From Cardiobacterium hominis (GTDB taxonomy: Bacteria; Pseudomonadota; Gammaproteobacteria; Cardiobacteriales; Cardiobacteriaceae), in contig NZ_LR134365.1 in the NCBI RefSeq assembly GCF_900637305.1, forward strand, positions 1,171,501-1,235,500: a stretch of 64,000 bases of DNA, in the 5' to 3' direction. Below the pieces are notes generated by a model. It was given only the letters and a program-made list of their open reading frames with translations, made no database searches and had not been told where the DNA came from. Positions 43,526 through 56,219 of the stretch are shown one piece after another; position 1 is the stretch's first letter; every line of letters starts with the position of its first letter. The translations under genes were made by a program, and so were the position numbers.

Positions 43526-45322
43526 ATGACCCACACCCCCATCCGCCGCGTCCTGCACCGCTTCCGCCCCTACCTGCACGGCCAACTGCCGCTGCTCCTC
43601 GCCTCGCTCGCCGCCCTGCTCGGCATGACCCTGATGCGCCTCCTCGAGCCCTGGCCGCTCGCCTGGATCGTCGATAACCTCCTCAAAAACAAAACCCCAC
43701 CGCTCGGCCTCACCACCAACCAACTCATCTGGGCGAGCGCCCTCGCCGTCATCGCCTTCGCCGCCCTGCGCGCCCTGTGCGGCTACCTCTCCACCATCGG
43801 CTTTGCCCGCATCGGCACCCAAGTCCTGAGCCGCGTGCGCAACGACCTCTACAACCAACTCCTCACCCTGCCGCTCTCCTACCACCAAAAAATGCGCCCC
43901 GGCGACCTCACCCTGCGCCTGGTGAATGACGTCTCCCAACTCAAAGAAGTCACCGTCTCCGCCCTCCTGCCCATGCTCGCCAACATCTTCGTCCTTGCGG
44001 GCATGTTCGCCGTCATGCTCGCGCTGAACTGGCAACTGGCACTACTCTCCCTCATCCCGCTGCCCGTCATGTGGTACTCCGCCAAACACAGCAGCCGCCT
44101 CATCCACGAAGCCAGCCGCCGCACCCGCAGCCGCGAAGGCGCACTGGCTGCCACCGCATCCGAAAGCATGGCCGCCATCCGTACCGTCCAATCCCTCACC
44201 CTCGAAAACAAATTCCGCCACCTCTTTGAAGGCAGCGACGACAAAGCCATGAACGCCGACATGAGCACCAAACGCCTCTCCGCCGGCCTCGAACGCACCA
44301 TCGACCTCCTCGTCGCCTGCGCCACCGCGCTCGTCCTCTGGCAGGGCGCGCGCCAAGTCCTCGCCGGCCAACTGAGCGCGGGCGACCTGCTCGTCTTCAT
44401 CTCCTACCTCAAAAACAGCATGCGCCCCGTGCGCGAATACGCCAAATACGCCGGCCGCCTCTCCAAAGCGCTGGCCTCCGCCGAACGCATCGCCGACATC
44501 CTCGACGAAACCCCGGAAATCACCGACGACCCCTACAGCCGCCCGGCGCCGCCACTGCGCGGCCGCATCAACCTGCGCAACCTCCACTTCCACTACCCCG
44601 GCAACCCCAAAAAAACCTTCGACGGCCTCGACCTCGAAATCGCCGCGGGCGAACACATCGCCATCGTCGGCCCCTCCGGCATCGGCAAATCCACCCTGGC
44701 GGCGCTACTCCTGCGCCTCTACCAACCACAACAAGGCCGCATCGAAATCGACGGGCACGACATCCGCCGCTTCCAACTCGCCAGCCTGCGCGCACAAATC
44801 GGCCTCCTGCCACAAGACGCGCTCCTCTTTGCGACCAGCATCCGCGACAACCTCACCTGCGCCGCCGGACGCGCCGTCAGCGAACGCGAAACCATCGCTG
44901 CCGCCAAACTCGCCAACGCGCACGACTTCATCATGGCGCAGCCCGACGGCTACAACACCCAAATCGGCGAACGCGGCGCGACCCTCTCCGGCGGCCAGCG
45001 CCAGCGCCTGGCCATCGCGCGCGTCGCCCTGCGCCGCTGCCCCATCCTCATCCTCGACGAACCCACCACCGGCCTGGACCGCCACAGCGAAACCGTCGTC
45101 CGCCACGCCATCGAACGCCTCATCGCCAACCGCACCGCACTAATGATTACCCACGACCTTGACCTCGCGGCGCGTGCCGACCGCATCCTCTACATCCAGG
45201 ACGGCAAAATCGGCGAAAGCGGCACCCACCAAGAACTCCTCGCCAAAGGCGGGCTCTACGCCGCGCTGTGGCGCATGCACCGCCAGGCCATGCAACCAGA
45301 GCCCGACGCGCGCAGCGCCTGA
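43526..45322 (+). CDS. half-size ABC exporter (MsbA/PglK-like)
   Basis: A 598-residue transporter: six membrane spans (about 20-300) fused to an ATPase with Walker A GPSGIGKST (about 381), Q loop GLLPQDALLF, signature LSGGQRQRLAIARV (about 486), Walker B ILILDEPTTGLD and H loop THD. Half-size exporters work as homodimers and move lipids, lipid-linked glycans or drugs outward. With three glycosyltransferases ahead and two kinase-like genes behind, a glycolipid flippase is the most likely role; the substrate is inferred, not shown. Confidence 0.92.
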   Translation: MTHTPIRRVLHRFRPYLHGQLPLLLASLAALLGMTLMRLLEPWPLAWIVDNLLKNKTPPLGLTTNQLIWASALAVIAFAALRALCGYLSTIGFARIGTQVLSRVRNDLYNQLLTLPLSYHQKMRPGDLTLRLVNDVSQLKEVTVSALLPMLANIFVLAGMFAVMLALNWQLALLSLIPLPVMWYSAKHSSRLIHEASRRTRSREGALAATASESMAAIRTVQSLTLENKFRHLFEGSDDKAMNADMSTKRLSAGLERTIDLLVACATALVLWQGARQVLAGQLSAGDLLVFISYLKNSMRPVREYAKYAGRLSKALASAERIADILDETPEITDDPYSRPAPPLRGRINLRNLHFHYPGNPKKTFDGLDLEIAAGEHIAIVGPSGIGKSTLAALLLRLYQPQQGRIEIDGHDIRRFQLASLRAQIGLLPQDALLFATSIRDNLTCAAGRAVSERETIAAAKLANAHDFIMAQPDGYNTQIGERGATLSGGQRQRLAIARVALRRCPILILDEPTTGLDRHSETVVRHAIERLIANRTALMITHDLDLAARADRILYIQDGKIGESGTHQELLAKGGLYAALWRMHRQAMQPEPDARSA

Positions 45323-45380
45323 CCTTGCTGCCACCGCTAATCTGCCCCTCCCTAGGGCTGTTTGCATTTCAGCGGATAAG

Positions 45381-45495
45381 CCCCTCTCCCTCTGGGACAA
45401 GCATTGCTCGTCCGTAGGACGAGAGAGGGGTTGGGGTGAGGGCAGCAAATATGAAAAACCGCGTAGCGACAAACCCCAATAACATCCACCCCAAC
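45381..45495. repeat. GC-rich palindrome with conserved flank, copy 4
   Basis: CCCCTCTC (45381-45388) pairs with GAGAGGGG (45423-45430); inside, GGACAAGCA faces TGCTCGTCC. The flank GCGTAGCGACAAACC...CCAATAACAT (45461-45495) matches that of copy 2. It lies between the ABC exporter and the first kinase-like gene. Confidence 0.7.
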
Positions 45496-45512
45496 AACCC
45501 ACAAACCAAACC

Positions 45513-46640
45513 ATGCACCCCGCCGAACAAGCCCTCATCGCCCGCGACCCCGCGCTCCCCGGCCTCGCCCTGCTGCTGGACGACCGCGCCCTCAGCGCCG
45601 CGCTCACCCCGCACCTGACCGGACACAGCATCGCCCGCGTCACCTACCTGCGCTACAAACCGCAGACCCACTGCCTCGCCGCGCTGCGCCTTGACGACCA
45701 CAGCGGCAACACACAAACCCTCTGGGCCAAAGCCCTGCCCGCCGCCAGCCACGACTGGCAATGGCAAAGCGCCCGCCTCGACAAACGCCACGGCGGCCAG
45801 CGCCTCACCCTGCCCGCGGCACACCTCCTCCTCGCCAGCCCCGAACACGACCGCCGCCTGCGCGTCGCCCTGCCCGCAGGCGCCACCATCCTGCGCTACA
45901 AACCCGAACGCCGCCTCGTCGCCCGCCACCACGACCAACTCCTGCGCTACACCACCGCCGCCGACTACCCCGCGACCCTGCGCGCCATCCAAATCGGCGC
46001 GACTTGCGGCGGCGCGCCGCTCACCGCCTGCGACGGCGCACAACAGCGCATCCAGACCGCCTGGCTCGAAGGCGAAACCCTCACCACACCCGACCCCGTC
46101 CAGCTGCGACAAACCGGCGCACAGCTTGCCGCCCTGCACCGTGCCGCCGTACCAGCGGAACTGCCCGTGCGTCCTGACGAAAACCAGGCACTCGCACAAA
46201 CCCTCGCCACCATTCACACCATCAGCCCGGCGCATAGCGAACGCCTACGCGCCCTCATCAAGCGCACCCAAGACGGCCTTGCTCGCGTGCGCAGCGCGCC
46301 CTGTCACAACCACGGCGACCCCTCGCCCGACCAAACCCTGCGCCGCCCGGACGGCACATACTGCCTCATCGACTGGGACAACACCTGCCTCGCCCCGCCC
46401 GAAAGCGACCTCGGCACCTACCTCGGCAAAACCCACGCGCGCCACCCCGATACCCGCCTGCAAGAGCTCGCCGCCGCGCTGCTGCACGACTACGACGCCC
46501 CCTACGACCGCGCCGCCCTCTACCATTACACCGCCGCCGCCCTCATCCGCCTCCTGCCCGAAGGCTTCCGCCAGCGCCGCCCCGACTGGCCGCAGCACCT
46601 CGAACGCCTCCTCGAAAGCGCCGAAAACCTGGAACTATGA
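45513..46640 (+). CDS. APH-fold phosphotransferase (first of a pair)
   Basis: A 375-residue protein of the aminoglycoside-phosphotransferase/choline-kinase fold. The catalytic loop reads NHGDPSPDQTL: the catalytic Asp is present, but the usual Asn five residues later is Gln. The metal-binding segment is LIDWDNTCLAPPESDLG. A Gln at that place is also known in maltokinases, so a sugar or glycan substrate is plausible and drug resistance unlikely. It overlaps the second kinase-like gene by four bases. Confidence 0.82.
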   Translation: MHPAEQALIARDPALPGLALLLDDRALSAALTPHLTGHSIARVTYLRYKPQTHCLAALRLDDHSGNTQTLWAKALPAASHDWQWQSARLDKRHGGQRLTLPAAHLLLASPEHDRRLRVALPAGATILRYKPERRLVARHHDQLLRYTTAADYPATLRAIQIGATCGGAPLTACDGAQQRIQTAWLEGETLTTPDPVQLRQTGAQLAALHRAAVPAELPVRPDENQALAQTLATIHTISPAHSERLRALIKRTQDGLARVRSAPCHNHGDPSPDQTLRRPDGTYCLIDWDNTCLAPPESDLGTYLGKTHARHPDTRLQELAAALLHDYDAPYDRAALYHYTAAALIRLLPEGFRQRRPDWPQHLERLLESAENLEL

Positions 46641-47581
46641 CCCACGAACTCTCCCCCGCGACCAACCCCGCCTACATACAAACCGCGCTGCGCGAAGCCC
46701 TGCAGCAGCCTGACCTCAAACTGCGCGACCTCGAACTACTGCGCCACAAACCCGGCCGCCGCGCGCTCATCGCCTACACCATCGCGCGCCCCGGACAGCC
46801 GCTGCAAACCCTGCTCGGCAAACAGCGCGTCAAAGGCGTGGACAAACACGGCTACCACATCCAGCGCGCCCTGTGGCAACAAGGCTTCGACCTGCCCGGC
46901 CTCGCCGTACCCGAAGCGCTCGCCCTCCTCCCCGACGCCCGCCTCTGGCTCCAGCGCAAAGCCGCAGGCGAACCCGCCACCCGCTACCTCACGCCCGACA
47001 GCCCGCCCGCCCTGTGGGCGCGCATCGGTGCGGCAATAGCCAGCCTGCACCGCACCAATATCACGACGGAGCGCCGCTGGAACATCGCCGACGAACTCGC
47101 ACTCTTGCACGACCGCCTCAACAAAGCCGCCGCGCTACACCCCCTGCTGACAGAACGCATCACCGCACTCCTGCCCGCGCTGGACGCCCTCGGCGCGACA
47201 CTTGCCGACCGCCCCGCCTGTGGCATCCACCGCGACTGCTACCCCGACCAAATCCTCGTGGCGGACGCGGGCGCGCACCTCACCTGGCTGGACCTTGACC
47301 TCTACTGCCACGGCGACCCGGCGCTGGACGTCGGCAACTTCCTCGCGCACATGACCGAGCACGCGCTACGCCACTACGGCGACGCGGCCGCCCTTGCCGC
47401 CCAAGAAAACGCGCTGCAACAACACTACCAACAAGAAACCGGCACCGCGCCGGAAGCCATCGCCGCCTGGACGACCCTGGCGCTTGCCCGCCACATCTAC
47501 CTCAGCACCCAATTCCCCGAACGGCACCACACCACCGCGCCGCTCCTCGCCCTCTGCGAACAACGCCTGCAAAAACCCTAA
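46637..47581 (+). CDS. APH-fold phosphotransferase (second of a pair)
   Basis: A 314-residue APH-fold protein with IHRDCYPDQILV as catalytic loop (again Gln in place of Asn) and WLDLDLYCHGDPALDVGNFL as metal site and following helix. The shared PDQ motif makes the two neighbours one subfamily, though overall they differ and probably have distinct acceptors. No nucleotide-sugar or antibiotic function is evident. It is the last gene of the uniform GC-rich part of the glycan cluster. Confidence 0.82.
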   Translation: MTHELSPATNPAYIQTALREALQQPDLKLRDLELLRHKPGRRALIAYTIARPGQPLQTLLGKQRVKGVDKHGYHIQRALWQQGFDLPGLAVPEALALLPDARLWLQRKAAGEPATRYLTPDSPPALWARIGAAIASLHRTNITTERRWNIADELALLHDRLNKAAALHPLLTERITALLPALDALGATLADRPACGIHRDCYPDQILVADAGAHLTWLDLDLYCHGDPALDVGNFLAHMTEHALRHYGDAAALAAQENALQQHYQQETGTAPEAIAAWTTLALARHIYLSTQFPERHHTTAPLLALCEQRLQKP

Positions 47582-47691
47582 CCGCGTCAGACCTTCACCG
47601 CCCCGTCATGGAATTCCATCCGCGCCGCTACTATACTTCGCGGCCAAATCCATTTCGGGCAGGCCGACCAACTGCCCCGCACGAGGAAAAC

Positions 47692-49548
47692 ATGAGCACT
47701 ATCACCCTCTACACCGTCTATCACAAAGCTGCGCACATTCTGCAAAACCCTTACATCACCCCAATACAAGTGGGCGGTGGCGACGATATTGCCGGCATCC
47801 ATTACCGCGACAACCAAGGCGACAATATCGCAGCAAAAAACGACAGCTATTGCGAACTCACCGCGCAATACTGGATGTGGAAACAAGATCACGAATCCGA
47901 TTACATCGGCTTGATGCACTACCGCCGCTTCTTCGATTTCAATACCACTGCCCAGCGCAAAGCGAATGTATACGGCATTATCGAAGAACCTGCCTTTAAT
48001 TTGGATTTCAGCAAAAAATACGGACTCACTCCCGAAAACCTGCGCGCACAAATCGAAGGTTACGACATTATCCTGCCCCATCCTTGGGATGTCCGTCCGG
48101 CAGGGTGGGACAACTTGCGCCATAACTACACCGCTTCACCCCACCACCACGAGCGCGACCTGAATATCACCCGCGACGTCATTGCGGCACATTACCCCGA
48201 TTACCTATCCAGTTTTGACGAAGTCATGCAGGCGCGTAACGGCTATTTCACCAATATGTTTATCATGCGTCGCGCATTATTCGCCGAATACTCTGCCTGG
48301 CTGTTTGCCGTTTTGGCTGAAGTAGAAAAACGCGCGGATATCTCCGCCTATGACACGCAAGAAAAACGTGTCTTTGGCTATCTCTCCGAGCGCCTGCTTA
48401 ATGTCTGGTTGAAAAAGAAGATGGCCGAACAGCCCCAACTAAAAATCAATCACCTGCGCCGCGTCTTTATTTTTGATACGACGGCCAAATCCTGGTATGC
48501 CCAGCCTGTCCAAACCGATAAACCCGTAGTCAGCGTCGTTATCGCCTCCGATGACAACTACACCCCGCATTTGGGTGCGCTTATCTGCTCCATTCTCGAT
48601 CATTTCCCGGCCGATAAATACCTTGACCTGATTATCCTCGACGGGGGTATTTCTGCGCTGAACCGCAAATTATTGATGCGGCTATTGCCAACGCACGCCA
48701 ATATCCAGTTTCTCGAACTGAAAGACGAGTTTCAGCAATTGGCGACGCATATGCATTTCTCTCGCGCCACCTTTTACCGCCTGATTCTCGACAAACTCAT
48801 TCCGGGGCGGGATAAAGTGCTCTATATTGATTGTGACACCATCGTCCTGGATGACATCAGCACATTATTTGATACCCCGCTCGGGGATCATGCCATAGGC
48901 GCCGTATTTGACTACATCATGCACCATTTTTGCCTGAATGATGTGCTCTCCATTGATACTACCGGCAGCCTGCCTGCCAAACGCTATTTGCATGATTACG
49001 TCGGTCTGGAAGATGGCTGGCAACGCTATTTCCAGGCGGGCGTCATTTTGTTCAATATGGAAAAACTGCGCCGGCTCGATTTGTCGGAAGTCATGATTAG
49101 CGACTTGCTCAACAAACGTTATTGGTTCCTCGATCAGGATATTCTTAATAAATACTTCCTGGGGGATGTCGTCTATCTGGATCCGCGCTGGAATAGCGTC
49201 AACAGCGTACAAAATATTTATCAAGGATTGCCCGCTACCTATATTGCGGAATTGAAGACGACAGAAACTGACCCCAAGATTATTCATTACGCGGGATTTG
49301 AAACCAAACCCTGGAATAACCGCTATGCCGAATTGGCAGAATATTATTTCTACTATCTGCGGCAGACATTCTGGTATGAGCCCGTGATGTTCGCCCTGGA
49401 GCGGCGAGAGCAGGGTAACGGTACGACGTCAGCACCGCCTGGACGCGGCATTTTCTGGCGGATAGGTCAGAAGTGCTGGAAAATGATGCCACTATTTGCC
49501 CGGCGACGTTTGCACCGCGTCAAAGAATATTTGAAGCGGAAGTTGTGA
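47692..49548 (+). CDS. DUF4422 - GT8 fusion glycosyltransferase
   Basis: A 618-residue protein in two parts. Residues 1-270 are a DUF4422 domain (TLYTVYHKAAHI, then YIGLMHYRRFFDF), found in galactofuranose- and capsule-type transferases. Residues 280-600 are a GT8 domain with the metal-binding DxD in LYIDCDTIVLDD (about 378) and the LNKYFLGDVVYLD region, as in LPS glucosyl/galactosyltransferases. The basic C-terminus may bind the membrane. It has its own upstream interval with TATACT at 47632-47637 and is less GC-rich than the genes before it, so it may have been added later. Confidence 0.88.
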   Translation: MSTITLYTVYHKAAHILQNPYITPIQVGGGDDIAGIHYRDNQGDNIAAKNDSYCELTAQYWMWKQDHESDYIGLMHYRRFFDFNTTAQRKANVYGIIEEPAFNLDFSKKYGLTPENLRAQIEGYDIILPHPWDVRPAGWDNLRHNYTASPHHHERDLNITRDVIAAHYPDYLSSFDEVMQARNGYFTNMFIMRRALFAEYSAWLFAVLAEVEKRADISAYDTQEKRVFGYLSERLLNVWLKKKMAEQPQLKINHLRRVFIFDTTAKSWYAQPVQTDKPVVSVVIASDDNYTPHLGALICSILDHFPADKYLDLIILDGGISALNRKLLMRLLPTHANIQFLELKDEFQQLATHMHFSRATFYRLILDKLIPGRDKVLYIDCDTIVLDDISTLFDTPLGDHAIGAVFDYIMHHFCLNDVLSIDTTGSLPAKRYLHDYVGLEDGWQRYFQAGVILFNMEKLRRLDLSEVMISDLLNKRYWFLDQDILNKYFLGDVVYLDPRWNSVNSVQNIYQGLPATYIAELKTTETDPKIIHYAGFETKPWNNRYAELAEYYFYYLRQTFWYEPVMFALERREQGNGTTSAPPGRGIFWRIGQKCWKMMPLFARRRLHRVKEYLKRKL

Positions 49549-49556
49549 GGTGATGA

Positions 49557-49582
49557 GAAAAACGCGCCATATGGCGCGTTTT

Positions 49583-49585
<3 letters not shown>
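49557..49585. terminator. bidirectional terminator between the fusion GT and ftsB
   Basis: A perfect 20-base palindrome of AACGCGCCAT and ATGGCGCGTT with A and T runs on both sides. Confidence 0.88.
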
Positions 49586-55181
<5,596 letters not shown>

Positions 55182-55245
55182 TGGCAATCCGTAAATTCGG
55201 CGGGAATGGGCGGGAGATTGTACGGCAGCAGGGGCGCAATGTATT

Positions 55246-55251
55246 TATAAT
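55246..55251 (+). promoter_or_regulatory. -10 element for ribF-ileS
   Basis: TATAAT followed by GCGCGC lies about 26 bases before the ribF start. No good -35 is visible. Confidence 0.45.
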
Positions 55252-55277
55252 GCGCGCTTTTTCACCCGCGAGGATTC

Positions 55278-56219
55278 ATGCAGATTCACCGTTGGCAGCG
55301 CCGTTTGGCATTGCCGCAGCCCGTCGCGCTCACCATCGGCAATTTCGATGGCGTGCACCGTGGGCATCAGGCCATTTTGCAGACGCTGTTGGCAGAAGCG
55401 GCGCGCGAGGATTTGGCGCCGGTGCTGCTCAGTTTTTTCCCGCATCCGAAGGCGCTGGTGTCAGGCGAGTCGCCGTCGCTTTTGACCCCCCTGCGCGACC
55501 GCGCCCACTGGCTCGCCGCAGCCGGGTTGCCGCATTGGCTGCTGCTGTCGTTCACCCGCGCGCTGATGCAGAAAGCGCCGGCCGATTTTATTCGCGATTA
55601 TTTGTTGCCATTGCGCCTGCGTTTTTTGTTGGTCGGCGATGATTTCCGCTTTGGCTATCGCGGCCAGGGCGATTTCGCGCTGTTGCAACGTTTTGCCGAT
55701 GAGTGCGGCTTTCGCGTGCAATCACTCGCCACCGTCAGCGCCGACGGCGCGCGCATTTCCAGTTCGCGTATCCGCGCCGCGTTGGCCGCGCATGATTTGG
55801 ACGGCGCGCGCGCCCTGCTCGGGCATGACCTCACGTTCACCGGCAAAGTGCGCCACGGCGATGGCCGCGGCCGCGCCCTGCATACGCCGACGGCCAATCT
55901 GCACCTGCCCGCCAGCTGGTGTTTACCGGATGGCGTCTATGTGGTACAAGTAGCGCCCCCGCAGCCGGGCGCCTTGCACTGGGGCGTCGCCAATGTCGGC
56001 ACCACGCCCACTTTTGGCGGCATCCGCCGCAAGCTGGAAGTGCATGTTTTTGAGCAGAACGCCGCGCTTTACGGGCAGACGCTGCGCGTTCACATCCGCC
56101 ATTATTTGCGCGACGTGCGCCGTTTTGCCGACGCCGCCGCACTCCAGGCGCAAATCCGCGACGATATCGCCCGCGCCCACGCTTTTATCAATCAGGAACT
56201 CCCTCATGGCAGACTATAA
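55278..56219 (+). CDS. ribF: bifunctional riboflavin kinase / FAD synthetase
   Basis: Makes FMN and FAD from riboflavin. The 313-residue protein has an N-terminal FAD synthetase domain (LTIGNFDGVHRGHQAIL, then VGDDFRFGYRGQGD and ISSSRIRAAL) and a C-terminal kinase domain (GKVRHGDGRGRALHTPTANL, where most relatives have LGxPTAN). The ileS start lies inside its 3' end, overlapping by 14 bases. It is divergent from tilS. Confidence 0.95.
   Translation: MQIHRWQRRLALPQPVALTIGNFDGVHRGHQAILQTLLAEAAREDLAPVLLSFFPHPKALVSGESPSLLTPLRDRAHWLAAAGLPHWLLLSFTRALMQKAPADFIRDYLLPLRLRFLLVGDDFRFGYRGQGDFALLQRFADECGFRVQSLATVSADGARISSSRIRAALAAHDLDGARALLGHDLTFTGKVRHGDGRGRALHTPTANLHLPASWCLPDGVYVVQVAPPQPGALHWGVANVGTTPTFGGIRRKLEVHVFEQNAALYGQTLRVHIRHYLRDVRRFADAAALQAQIRDDIARAHAFINQELPHGRL

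Noticed and set aside
45513-47581. Aminoglycoside resistance genes
   Set aside because: The fold is right, but the PDQ catalytic loop and the glycan context argue against antibiotic phosphorylation.
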